From Exiguobacterium indicum HHS 31 (GTDB lineage Bacteria; Bacillota; Bacilli; Exiguobacteriales; Exiguobacteriaceae): DNA of 35,059 nucleotides. Below are positions 9,077 through 16,693 of this stretch, piece by piece. The translations under genes were made by a program, and so were the position numbers. Numbering within the stretch: the stretch's first letter is position 1; every line of letters begins with the position of its first letter. The stretch spans positions 1 through 35,059 of the forward strand of contig NZ_MPSZ01000014.1 of the NCBI RefSeq assembly GCF_001939065.1. Reading direction: 5' to 3'. Below the pieces are notes generated by a model. That model did no database searches. It saw nothing but the letters and a program-made list of their open reading frames with translations, and was not told the DNA's origin.

Positions 9077-9939
9077 TTGGAATCGCTATGTCCACATACG
9101 AAAATGAAGCAATCATCACGGAAACGATCCGCTCACTTCAGACACAACAGGCTTCTTTCCTTTGTGTCATCGCGGATGATGGTTCGACCGATTCGACTGT
9201 CGCGACGATGCGTCGATTGACCGCAAATGATACACGATTTGAAGTGCTTGCGCTGCCGCACGGTGAACGAGGTATCGCTCGCAAGACTGCCATTGATCGC
9301 TTAAAGCAACACGATATCGAATACCTCTATATCATTGATTCCGATATGGTACTTGAAGAACAGCTATTAAAAAGCTGCCTCTTATATCTTGAGGCACATT
9401 TAGAGGTCGGAGCACTCGTCATTCCCGAACGCGCGTACAGTGATTATGATAATTACTTCAGTCAAGTGAAGGTCTTTGAGCGTAACCTATTCAACGTTCC
9501 GACGGATCAACTCGACACGCATACGATGGAAGCCGCTCGCTTCTGGCGACTCGAGGCGTATGTCGCTTCTGGCGAGATTGATCCGACGCAAATCAGTTTC
9601 GAAGAGACGCAGCCGACGATCCGTTATCTGGAACAAGGCGGGATCATTCGCCGTGCGACGTTCACCTACGTACACCACAACGAAAAGCAGGTCGAATTAA
9701 ATGACCTGCTTCGAAAGAAACGCTATTACTTTGATGTCATGCCCGCGACGCTCGACGCGGAACAGGGCGGCTTCATGAAAGCCTTACGACGTTGGTATTT
9801 CTTCCGTCCTGTTCTCTATCATCAGGCTAACTTAAGAAAATACAGCCGTCATCCGCTGTTGACCGTTGGCGTCATCTACATGTACTTGCGTCTTAGCTTC
9901 ATTGGTGTAGAGTCTCTCTTCTTCAAACGGGTTTCGTAA
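9073..9939 (+). CDS. Family 2 glycosyltransferase
   Basis: The 288-residue protein has an N-terminal GT-A fold beginning IGIAMSTYENEAIITETI. The nucleotide-binding CVIADDGSTDST follows, then the metal-binding IIDSDM, a DxD-type motif near residues 95-99. A basic region near residue 250 (YSRHPLL) and a hydrophobic stretch at the C-terminus suggest a membrane-surface location. The start codon overlaps the previous stop as ATGA, with AAGGAGG upstream, which implies translational coupling with the GT4 gene. Its last 17 bases overlap the convergent response-regulator gene. Donor and acceptor are unknown; a role in building the same surface glycan is inferred from position. Confidence 0.88.
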   Translation: MIGIAMSTYENEAIITETIRSLQTQQASFLCVIADDGSTDSTVATMRRLTANDTRFEVLALPHGERGIARKTAIDRLKQHDIEYLYIIDSDMVLEEQLLKSCLLYLEAHLEVGALVIPERAYSDYDNYFSQVKVFERNLFNVPTDQLDTHTMEAARFWRLEAYVASGEIDPTQISFEETQPTIRYLEQGGIIRRATFTYVHHNEKQVELNDLLRKKRYYFDVMPATLDAEQGGFMKALRRWYFFRPVLYHQANLRKYSRHPLLTVGVIYMYLRLSFIGVESLFFKRVS

Positions 9940-10534
9940 GACTGCCGGTCAGCGATTGATAGAGGATGTACGTTCCGAACTGTGTCGGGAATTCGAAGCG
10001 ATGAATACCGTTTTGGTCTTCTAGAATCTGTTCATGATGATCAATCGTCAGGGCACGTTGACTGATGATTGATCCATCTTCGTAAAAGAGACAATACGGA
10101 CGGTTTGAATTGATTAACACATCGGTAAAATGTTGTCCCAGATTCCGTTTACGTTGCTTCGTTTCCACGACCTCATCTCCGATGCGCGTCATGATACTAA
10201 GAACTCGATCGTCAATTTTCAATGGTTTCGTCATCATCCGACTGACGTTTCCTGCGTTCACAGCTGCCAGCAACGTATGGACTTGCATATAGTCCGTCAA
10301 GACGATTTGTTTCGTTAACGGCGCCCGTTGTTTAGCAGCACGTAACAGCTCGACACCATCCATTTCTGGAAGTCGAAGTTCCGTCAACAAGACATCAACG
10401 TCGGAATTGCTGAGTTGTTCCAAAGCCTCTTCTCCTGATCCTGCTTCCTGTACGTCTTGTCCCGCTGCCAGTAGTTTACGACGTAAAATCCGTCTTGTCG
10501 GTTCATGTGAGTCAACTAATAGATAAAGTGCCAT
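9923..10534 (-). CDS. Response-regulator-like protein with Glu at the phosphorylation site and an unrecognised C-terminal domain
   Basis: The protein has 203 residues. Residues 3-110 are a clear receiver domain: VDSHEPTRR at 7-15, LLTELRLPEMDG at 49-60, T80 and K103-P104. The residue normally phosphorylated is E52 rather than Asp, and the usual second acidic pocket residue is S9. Glu at this place can mimic a phosphorylated state, so the protein may be permanently in an active-like conformation or respond to something else. Residues about 115-203 match no output domain I know; there is no HTH, GGDEF or HD motif. The gene lies between the second GT2 (convergent, 17-base overlap) and manC (divergent, 40-base gap), so control of glycan synthesis is a fair guess. 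Its start follows GGAGG. Confidence 0.8.
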   Translation of the reverse strand: MALYLLVDSHEPTRRILRRKLLAAGQDVQEAGSGEEALEQLSNSDVDVLLTELRLPEMDGVELLRAAKQRAPLTKQIVLTDYMQVHTLLAAVNAGNVSRMMTKPLKIDDRVLSIMTRIGDEVVETKQRKRNLGQHFTDVLINSNRPYCLFYEDGSIISQRALTIDHHEQILEDQNGIHRFEFPTQFGTYILYQSLTGSLTKPV

Positions 10535-10574
10535 ATGCTATCGCCTCCGTTTTAAAAAGAAAGGATGGTCGTCA

Positions 10575-11909
10575 ATGTATATTCTTTTACTATCAGGTGG
10601 ATCCGGAAAACGGCTTTGGCCGCTCTCGAACGATTTAAACTCGAAACAGTTCTTAAAGATTCTAGAAGATCGCGATGGTAATAAACAATCGATGATGGAG
10701 CGGGTCTTCCAACAACTTCAGGAAGTCGGTCTGGACGACCGGACAGTCATTACGACGACGAGTTCACAAGTCGATGCAATCGAAAATCAGCTAGGCTTCC
10801 GTACTTCCGTCATTCAAGAACCCTCACGTCGCGATACGTTCCCTGCCATCATGCTTGCGACAAGTTATCTCGCAGAACGGATCAATTTAGAAGAGACGGT
10901 CATCATCATGCCGGTCGATCCTTACGTTGAACTATCGTTCTTTGAACGCTTCGAGCAACTGGACCAAGCCGTTCAAGAACATCCGGATGCGCTTCATTTA
11001 ATGGGGGTCGAACCGTTGCATCCGACATCAAAATATGGCTATATCATTCCGCAGACTTCCGAAAATATGTCCATCGTCGATCGCTTCCAAGAGAAACCGA
11101 CTGTTGAAGTCGCGAGTGACTTAATCGAACAAGGTGCACTATGGAACTGTGGTGTCTTTGCCTGTCGCCTTGACTTCTTAATGCAGTGTCTAGAAGAACA
11201 AGATGTGCCGACGACATTCGAGGCGCTCCGTTCGAACTACGAGGCACTAGAAAAAACATCATTTGATTATGCGGTCGTTGAAAAGACCGATTCTTTATTC
11301 GTTCATCGGTATGAAGGCTACTGGAAAGATCTCGGAACATGGAATACATTAACGGAAGAGATGCCGCATCCGCTTCACGGAAACGCCCGAATGCTCCACT
11401 CGAAAAATACACATATCGTCAATGAATTACAGGTTCCGGTCCTTGGCATCGGACTCGATAACTTAATCGTGTCGGTGAGTCCAGATGGTGTCCTCGTTGC
11501 GTCCAAAGACGAGACACCTGCTTTAAAAGAATATTTGACGGATGACACTTTGCCACCACAATTTGAGTGGAAACGCTGGGGCTATGCGACGATTTTACAT
11601 CAACAGCAACTAGAGGACGGGCGTTATGCCGTGACCCGACGGCTGCATATCAAGGCACATCAGCAAATCAGTCATCATTATCATGCGCATACCGATTCGA
11701 CATGGAGCATCTTACAAGGTCGCGCTGAGGCACTGATCGATGGTCAGTCACAGCAACTCGGACCAACTTCTGTTGTGCATATCCCACAAGGTATTCCGCA
11801 TACGCTGACCACACTAGAGGATCTGATCATGATTGAAATTAAATATTCCATCGATTGGACGGAGCAAGATAACTATCCACTTCCGACCTCGATTCGTTCC
11901 AAACCATGA
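10575..11909 (+). CDS. manC: Mannose-1-phosphate guanylyltransferase with C-terminal cupin (ManC-like)
   Basis: The 444-residue protein has the nucleotidyltransferase signature LLSGGSGKRLWPLS at residues 4-17. Further matches are IIMPVDPYV, which takes part in metal and nucleotide binding, and the FQEKP motif near residue 172. A C-terminal cupin follows, with HYHAHTDSTWSILQGRAEAL near 370-390. This layout belongs to the ManC/AlgA/XanB family, which makes GDP-mannose from mannose-1-phosphate and GTP; some members also isomerise mannose-6-phosphate in the cupin part. A full-length manA next door suggests the guanylyltransferase activity is the main one. AAAGAAAGGA precedes the ATG. It is convergent with manA across a shared terminator. 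A phosphomannomutase is not present in the window. Confidence 0.9.
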   Translation: MYILLLSGGSGKRLWPLSNDLNSKQFLKILEDRDGNKQSMMERVFQQLQEVGLDDRTVITTTSSQVDAIENQLGFRTSVIQEPSRRDTFPAIMLATSYLAERINLEETVIIMPVDPYVELSFFERFEQLDQAVQEHPDALHLMGVEPLHPTSKYGYIIPQTSENMSIVDRFQEKPTVEVASDLIEQGALWNCGVFACRLDFLMQCLEEQDVPTTFEALRSNYEALEKTSFDYAVVEKTDSLFVHRYEGYWKDLGTWNTLTEEMPHPLHGNARMLHSKNTHIVNELQVPVLGIGLDNLIVSVSPDGVLVASKDETPALKEYLTDDTLPPQFEWKRWGYATILHQQQLEDGRYAVTRRLHIKAHQQISHHYHAHTDSTWSILQGRAEALIDGQSQQLGPTSVVHIPQGIPHTLTTLEDLIMIEIKYSIDWTEQDNYPLPTSIRSKP

Positions 11910-11915
11910 TGTTAG

Positions 11916-11942
11916 AAAGGGCACCTCCTATCGGTGCCCTTT
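11916..11942. terminator. Bidirectional terminator between manC and manA
   Basis: A perfect 10-base stem (11916-11925 with 11933-11942) closes a 7-base loop. AAAGGGCACC pairs with GGTGCCCTTT. It lies between two convergent stop codons, so it can end both transcripts. Confidence 0.85.
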
Positions 11943-11950
11943 CGTCTGCT

Positions 11951-12901
11951 CTAATCTAAAAACACTTCACTCGTCACAAATGTGACGGATCCCGCTATTT
12001 CGTAATCTCCCGCTCGACGCGGTACAAAGAATTGTTTCCCTTTCTGTAAAGGAATCACGCGCTTCCCCTGTCGCGCTTCTCCTTTACCTTCAATGACAGT
12101 CAATAATCGAAAGACTGGATGATCCTGTAATGTGTATCGACCGGTTACTTCATGACGGATCACCGTAAAGGAGGGTACTTGAAGCAACTTCGTCATGATG
12201 CCCCCTTCCTTGATGATCGTCTCTGGTTGATTCGTCCACGGCTCATCTGGAATCGTCGTGACAGCGATTGCCTTCTCAACGTGCAATTCTCTCGGTTTCC
12301 CGTCATCTCCTAATCTGTCGTAATCATATAGTCGATACGTTCGATCGCTCATCTGTTGAATCTCAAGAAGAACGATGCCTGGTCCTAGAGCGTGAATCGT
12401 ACCACTCGGAATGTAATAGAATTCGCCAGGTTTAACTTTTTGATGCCGAAGTGACGTCTCCCAGTCCTTTTCTTGCGCGCACCGGAACAGGGCATCTCGT
12501 GATTGTAGATTATGACCAAGAATGATTTCTGCCTCTGGTGCAGCCTCTAAGATATACCAGCACTCATTCTTGCCGTATGGTTCTCCTTCTAGCCGTCGTG
12601 CCTCCTCATCGTTCGGATGGACTTGAACGGATAAGTAGGCGGACGAGTCCAGAAATTTTACATGAAGCGGAAAGGCATCCAGCAGATAATCACCGAATAA
12701 TTCTGTCCGTTTCGTTTGCCATAATTCATCTAGCGTCTTCCCCTGATCAGGTCCATCTAAGAAGTACGTCCGCCCACTCGCGTGAGCAGATGCTGTCCAA
12801 CATTCTCCAATTTGTCCTTCTGGTAACTCAAACTGAAACAACGCCTCTAAACGTCGACCGCCCCAAATTCGTTCTTTGAAAATTGGTTGAATGGCATACA
12901 T
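11951..12901 (-). CDS. manA: Mannose-6-phosphate isomerase, class I
   Basis: The 316-residue protein has the length of Bacillus-type ManA and starts MYAIQPIFKERIWGG. It shows the zinc-binding cupin motifs: VQVHPNDEEA near 112-121, ECWYILEA, and YYIPSGTIHALG with its His ligand. It interconverts fructose-6-phosphate and mannose-6-phosphate and so supplies the GDP-mannose route that ManC finishes. The ATG has a GGGAG 12 bases upstream, a rather long gap, so translation may be moderate. About 120 bases upstream are AT-rich; a GGGTAT element there lacks a correctly spaced partner, and I do not assign a promoter. Confidence 0.92.
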   Translation of the reverse strand: MYAIQPIFKERIWGGRRLEALFQFELPEGQIGECWTASAHASGRTYFLDGPDQGKTLDELWQTKRTELFGDYLLDAFPLHVKFLDSSAYLSVQVHPNDEEARRLEGEPYGKNECWYILEAAPEAEIILGHNLQSRDALFRCAQEKDWETSLRHQKVKPGEFYYIPSGTIHALGPGIVLLEIQQMSDRTYRLYDYDRLGDDGKPRELHVEKAIAVTTIPDEPWTNQPETIIKEGGIMTKLLQVPSFTVIRHEVTGRYTLQDHPVFRLLTVIEGKGEARQGKRVIPLQKGKQFFVPRRAGDYEIAGSVTFVTSEVFLD

Positions 12902-13020
12902 ATCGACGCGGACTCCCGATAGACTAGGAGCGACGCTTCACCTCCATCTATACGTTTGGTTACCTCTTTATACCCATTTTTATGTCTATATTATCCAAAT
13001 AAAACAGATTGAATCATAAA

Positions 13021-13057
13021 AAAACCAACTCTTAGTGCTTCACTAGGAGTTGGTTTT
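13021..13057 (-). terminator. Terminator of the peroxiredoxin transcript
   Basis: Arms of 17 bases (13021-13037 and 13041-13057) pair with one wobble around a 3-base loop. On the minus strand the stem is followed by a run of seven T. It lies 20 bases after the peroxiredoxin stop codon. Confidence 0.9.
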
Positions 13058-13077
13058 CGTATAGTTTGCTAGCTCTT

Positions 13078-13719
13078 TTATTGTTCAAGATAATCGATGA
13101 TCGTCTGCGGATCCACGCGTTTCGTATAATCTGATGATACTTCAGCGAAACGAATCACACCACCGGTATCAATGATGAACGTCGCCGGTTTCGGTAACTG
13201 CCAATCCTCATTTCCGTTGTGCTTCGCTACATCAAGTCCCGATACTTTGTAAATCTCAATCAGATAATCTGGCAGGTCGAACACCAAATCAAATTGACGG
13301 GATACATATAGATCAATGTCACTTAAGACAGGGAAACTTAACGCATTCTTGTTTATCGTCTGTTCAGCAAAATCAGGTGTCTCTGGACTGATTGCAACGA
13401 CAGTCGCTCCCAGCGCACGAATACGATCGATTTCCCGTTCATACGCGCGAAGCTCGAGATTGCAGTACGGACACCAGCCACCCCGGTAGAATGTTAAGAT
13501 GACAGGACCTTGCTCGAGTAATGTCTCGATCGCCACAGACTTGCCAGATACATCGGGTAACGTAAAGTGTGGAATCGTATCACCGACACCTAGACCTTTA
13601 GCGATACCAGAAGCAGCCAGCTCAGCTGTCGCTTCCGCCATCAACCGTTGTTTCTCAGCAGGTGCCTTTTGTCGGAATTCCGATTGATACTGTTTGATTT
13701 CTTCGAGTAATCGTGTCAT
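13078..13719 (-). CDS. Peroxiredoxin-like thioredoxin-fold protein (AhpC/TSA family)
   Basis: The 213-residue protein has a thioredoxin fold with VILTFYRGGWCPYCNLELRA. The CxxC pair is C83 and C86; C83 sits where the peroxidatic cysteine is expected. The N-terminal 45 residues are a helical extension. It ends with FIIDTGGVIRFAEVSSDYTKR, typical of the AhpC/TSA group, and probably reduces hydroperoxides using thioredoxin or another thiol. The start follows AGGGGGAG. It sits 40 bases after the GTPase gene on the same strand and may be transcribed with it; a strong terminator follows. The reductant partner cannot be read from the sequence. Confidence 0.88.
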   Translation of the reverse strand: MTRLLEEIKQYQSEFRQKAPAEKQRLMAEATAELAASGIAKGLGVGDTIPHFTLPDVSGKSVAIETLLEQGPVILTFYRGGWCPYCNLELRAYEREIDRIRALGATVVAISPETPDFAEQTINKNALSFPVLSDIDLYVSRQFDLVFDLPDYLIEIYKVSGLDVAKHNGNEDWQLPKPATFIIDTGGVIRFAEVSSDYTKRVDPQTIIDYLEQ

Positions 13720-13759
13720 GTGTTCTCCCCCTTTATTGCTGTATAGAATAACAGGGAGA

Positions 13760-14827
13760 TTACTCGTTTGTCTCTTCTGACGACTCTTCTGCCTTCTTCC
13801 GGAATCGTTTCACGAACCCCATCAGTTGTTCCGGTGTCAGCTCAAGCTTATTCTCATAGACATATTTTGTTCCATATCCGAGTGCAAGGGTGGCGGTCGA
13901 AGCAACGCCCGCGGCAATGACGGCACCATACCCCGGAACGAGCTTCGCCATTTGCCGAAAGGCGGTTTTTCCGGAGTTTCCGACGATCGTCACGACAAGC
14001 AACTCCTTCGCACTCTCCTTGGATAACTGTCGTTCGTACAGATTCGATAACTTGAGCATCAAGCCGATTTGAATTGAAGTCAATGGAATGATATCAGCTC
14101 CCGGGAACGGGACGGCACCAATTGCACCTGCGGCTGTTCCGGCACCCACAATCCAGTTGTTGGCGATCTTCCCACGAACGGTCGGATCCATCTGGCGAAC
14201 GAACACATTATCCTTGTCGAACTTTTTTAAGATATCGAGGACCTCCCGGCGGAGCCGATCGATGTTCGTTCCTTCTCGTGCTGATACGGGAATGATTTTG
14301 GGTCCTGGTAGTTTTTCTGCAATATGCTGGACGATCGTGTCGACATCATCCGTCGCATCCATCTTCGTGACGACGATCAAGACATTTTGGTTATGTTGAT
14401 AGATTTTTCGAAAGTTCTTCGTCTCCGTCTCAGATAAAACAGTACCTGCCGCATTTAAAAAGTAAAGGATGACATCGGCACTTTGATAGTACGTCCACGT
14501 CGCTTCCGAGTTCTGTGTATTGGCATCATTCAATCCTGGTGTATCGACGAAGATGACTTTATCTTCCGGATGCTGCCTTACTTGATCAATCCGGACCGTT
14601 TCACCCGGGCGTGCCCCGACCGTTGCGACTTCACGACCAAGAATCGCGTTCAAGGTCGAAGATTTTCCCGCATTGACATCTCCGATCAGGGCAACCGTCA
14701 CGTCCTGCTCCAGCGATTGATTGAAATCCCGTCGCTCCGATTCAAACGACTGATCAAAGATTTCCTCCAGTTTGCGTTTCCGCTTTTGCTGATTGGTCTC
14801 AAGTCCTTCACCAAAAAAATCATCCAT
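13760..14827 (-). CDS. GTPase of the TRAFAC/Era-like group with DUF697-like hydrophobic C-terminal domain
   Basis: The 355-residue protein has GDVNAGKSST (G1), VDTPGLND (G3), VVTKMDA (G4) and VSAREGT (G5), a full set of GTP-binding motifs. From about residue 220 comes a hydrophobic region (NNWIVGAGTAAGAIGAVPFP, then LVVTIVGNSGKTAFRQMAK and a glycine/alanine-rich helix) typical of DUF697, thought to associate with membranes. I chose ATG 14827 because GGGGGAGGGA lies just upstream; the open frame to 14971 runs into the next gene and its terminator. Its cellular job is unknown; relatives include YcjF/YcjX-neighbour and dynamin-like GTPases. The peroxiredoxin gene follows at 40 bases. Confidence 0.85.
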   Translation of the reverse strand: MDDFFGEGLETNQQKRKRKLEEIFDQSFESERRDFNQSLEQDVTVALIGDVNAGKSSTLNAILGREVATVGARPGETVRIDQVRQHPEDKVIFVDTPGLNDANTQNSEATWTYYQSADVILYFLNAAGTVLSETETKNFRKIYQHNQNVLIVVTKMDATDDVDTIVQHIAEKLPGPKIIPVSAREGTNIDRLRREVLDILKKFDKDNVFVRQMDPTVRGKIANNWIVGAGTAAGAIGAVPFPGADIIPLTSIQIGLMLKLSNLYERQLSKESAKELLVVTIVGNSGKTAFRQMAKLVPGYGAVIAAGVASTATLALGYGTKYVYENKLELTPEQLMGFVKRFRKKAEESSEETNE

Positions 14828-14893
14828 TGTGATCCCTCCCCCTTCTTCTGCTGTTTGTCTTTTCCCGTTATCTCTTGCTTTCAACACAAAGAA

Positions 14894-14920
14894 GGCAAGG
14901 GAACATTGTGTCCCCTTGCC
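14894..14920 (-). terminator. Terminator downstream of the first acetyltransferase
   Basis: Twelve-base arms (14894-14905 and 14909-14920) around a 3-base loop form GGCAAGGGGACA pairings with one wobble on the minus strand. The T-tract is short (TTCTTTG). It is the likely end of the 14926-15408 transcript and separates it from the GTPase gene. Confidence 0.7.
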
Positions 14921-14925
14921 GAATT

Positions 14926-15408
14926 TTAGAGATATGTGCTGCGTCGCTCGAGCAATACCGTATCGCGCCATCTGCCTCCGAGCCGACCGATTCGCTCCCG
15001 GCGACCAACTTCCCGAAAATCAAATCGTTCATGAAGGCGTAGACTCGCTTGATTTTCCGGAAAAATTTGCGATTGCAACGTCCAGATTCCGGCTGCTTCA
15101 CTTGCTTGAATGACGTCTTCCATCAAGCGTGTGCCGACACCTTTACCGCGTGCTTCTTCCGCGATATAAAGGCTGATTTCAGCGACACCGGCGTATGCCG
15201 GAATCGAAGAGAATGGACTTAACGCGACCCAGCCGAGCAGTTGCTCGTCTTCCATCGCAACGAGGCGGCTGTGTGCGTGGTGATGCTTCGTCCATTCTTC
15301 GTACGGTAATGCTTCCGTGCGAAACGTCGCGTTCTCCGTCTTTATTCCTTGTTCGTAGATCCGAACGACTTCTGGATAATCCGATTCTTTCATTAGTCGA
15401 ATGTGCAT
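14926..15408 (-). CDS. GNAT acetyltransferase, phosphinothricin acetyltransferase type
   Basis: The 160-residue protein starts MHIRLMKESDYPEVVRIYEQGI and contains ENATFRT near residue 26 and LLGWVALSPFSSIPAYAGVAE. Its acetyl-CoA loop reads EEARGKGVGTRLMEDVI (R/Q-x-x-G-x-G/A motif), and a later stretch reads NQASLRLHERFDFREVGRRE. These are hallmarks of the Pat/YwnH group, which acetylate small amines such as phosphinothricin or methionine sulfoximine; other substrates are possible. AGAGGAG precedes the ATG. A second acetyltransferase gene ends 36 bases upstream on the same strand, so the two are probably cotranscribed. Confidence 0.88.
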   Translation of the reverse strand: MHIRLMKESDYPEVVRIYEQGIKTENATFRTEALPYEEWTKHHHAHSRLVAMEDEQLLGWVALSPFSSIPAYAGVAEISLYIAEEARGKGVGTRLMEDVIQASEAAGIWTLQSQIFPENQASLRLHERFDFREVGRRERIGRLGGRWRDTVLLERRSTYL

Positions 15409-15444
15409 GGTGTCTCCTCTATTCGTTCATCATCTCATCAAGTT

Positions 15445-15882
15445 CTATACTTCTAATCGCACTGCCATTTCCCGACCGAATCGATCCCCGTGGTCGATGA
15501 AGCCGAGACTCGCATATAAACGGTGTGCCGCCTGATTATCCGGTCGATAGCCGACGACGATTCGTTTGGCTGCGGGTAGCATTAGCATCTCGTCAATTAC
15601 GGCTTGCATCGCCAATCGTCCGATTCCGTTCCCTTGCTGCGCTTGATCAATCATGATGCGGTAAATCCAGTAGCCGTTGAGTTCTTCTAGCTCCGTGTTG
15701 TACATCACAAAACCAACGACGGCTTCACCTGCAATGATCGCCCGAAGGACAAGGCTCGGTTCGAACTTCGCTTGCGCGATCGAGTAGACATTCGCTTCCA
15801 TGAAGTCTTGCTGTTCTACTGTCAGTGCTAGCTCACAACACGCTTCCCAGTTTTCTGCTGTTACCGGTACAAGTTGAATCAT
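15445..15882 (-). CDS. GNAT acetyltransferase, spermine/spermidine (BltD)-like
   Basis: The protein has 145 residues from ATG 15882, which lies 8 bases after AAGGGG; the ATG at 15888 is too close to that site. QLVPVTAENWEACCELAL at the N-terminus, FVMYNTELEELNGYWIYRIMID, the acetyl-CoA loop QGNGIGRLAMQAVID and YRPDNQAAHRLYASLGF match the BltD-type diamine acetyltransferase group. It probably acetylates a polyamine or similar amine. A 14-codon open frame with its own strong ribosome binding site ends 18 bases upstream and may be a leader peptide. The HAD-phosphatase operon lies further upstream on the same strand. Confidence 0.85.
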   Translation of the reverse strand: MIQLVPVTAENWEACCELALTVEQQDFMEANVYSIAQAKFEPSLVLRAIIAGEAVVGFVMYNTELEELNGYWIYRIMIDQAQQGNGIGRLAMQAVIDEMLMLPAAKRIVVGYRPDNQAAHRLYASLGFIDHGDRFGREMAVRLEV

Positions 15883-15900
15883 GTTCATTTCCCCTTTTAG

Positions 15901-15945
15901 TTAGACGGGAGTTGCCTCCAGCGTCTGTTGATCACATCGTTGCAC
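15901..15945 (-). CDS. Possible 14-codon leader peptide before the BltD-like gene
   Basis: On the minus strand AAAGGGGG lies 8 bases before a GTG that opens a 14-codon frame ending in TAA, 18 bases before the acetyltransferase start. Its 3' half can fold into a hairpin closed by a GCAA tetraloop (GGAG-GCAA-CTCC, flanked by GACG/CGTC). It could control the downstream gene by translation, or be chance; it is too short for a homology argument. Confidence 0.3.
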   Translation of the reverse strand: MQRCDQQTLEATPV

Positions 15946-15989
15946 AGTGATCGCCCCCTTTCCTTCTCTTTCCTATCGGTTGGTTTGAT

Positions 15990-16691
15990 TCATTGTTGAA
16001 GGACTGCTGCGTTTTCAAGCAACGTAGGTAGTTCGGCTAACGACGTAATCGTAAACGTCGGCTTGATATCCGCCGCTGATTTTCTTTCTGGATTAAACCA
16101 ACATGTTGCGATACCAGCTTGATTGCCACCTGCGATATCAGCTGACAAGGAATCCCCGACGATGATCGTTCGCGCTGGGTCGAATTGCGGAATTCGCGCA
16201 AACACGTGGTCGAAGAATCCTGCCATTGGCTTTTGAAAACCCGTCTCCTCTGAAACGAAAATCCCTTCAAAGAAATCCGTTAATCCAGCGCCCTCGAGCC
16301 GTGCGCGTTGCGTCTTCGAAATACCGTTCGTGACGACGTACATCGTGACGTTTCCGGCTAGCTGCTCAAGCAACTCAGTCGCACCCGGAATCAATTCCGT
16401 TCCTTGTGCGAGATATCCACGATACGTTTCGTCAACTTCTCGTCCGTCGACCGTCCGTCCTTCTTCCGCGAAGAACGTCACGAACCGTGAGTGAATGACT
16501 TCCTCACGTGTCACCTCGCCTTGTTCGAGTGCTTTCCAAAGTGCTTGATTGAGTGTTTTATAGCGCGCTTCTCGCTCCGGCGTCCACTGCAAGTCTTGTT
16601 GCTCGAGCAGGCGGCGAAAGGCAATCCGTTCCGTCGCTTCAAAATCAAGTAATGTATGGTCAATATCGAATAATACCGTCGTGTAAAACAT
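15990..16691 (-). CDS. HAD-superfamily phosphatase of the YjjG nucleotidase type
   Basis: The 233-residue protein begins MFYTTVLFDIDHTLLDFEAT, giving the HAD motif I Asp pair D9 and D11. Motif II is VVTNGI, with a Lys near FQKPMAGFF, and motif III is IIVGDSLSADIAGG. The long helical cap between motifs I and II and the GNQAGIATCWFNPE segment match YjjG/YfnB-type 5'-nucleotidases, which dephosphorylate nucleoside monophosphates, including damaged ones. I chose ATG 16691 (AAGGAGC upstream); the open frame continuing to 17072 overlaps the membrane protein gene and has no domain. It is the last gene of the DUF606-Crp-DUF606-HAD operon, 2 bases after its neighbour. Confidence 0.88.
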   Translation of the reverse strand: MFYTTVLFDIDHTLLDFEATERIAFRRLLEQQDLQWTPEREARYKTLNQALWKALEQGEVTREEVIHSRFVTFFAEEGRTVDGREVDETYRGYLAQGTELIPGATELLEQLAGNVTMYVVTNGISKTQRARLEGAGLTDFFEGIFVSEETGFQKPMAGFFDHVFARIPQFDPARTIIVGDSLSADIAGGNQAGIATCWFNPERKSAADIKPTFTITSLAELPTLLENAAVLQQ

Positions 16692-16693
16692 AT

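Noticed and set aside
12950..13015. Sigma-B-like GGGTAT upstream of manA
   Set aside because: The nearest GTTT element on the minus strand is about 26 bases away, too far for a sigma-B promoter.
14483..14929. 148-codon plus-strand frame over the GTPase gene
   Set aside because: The minus strand carries all GTP-binding motifs here; this frame is the shadow of that gene.
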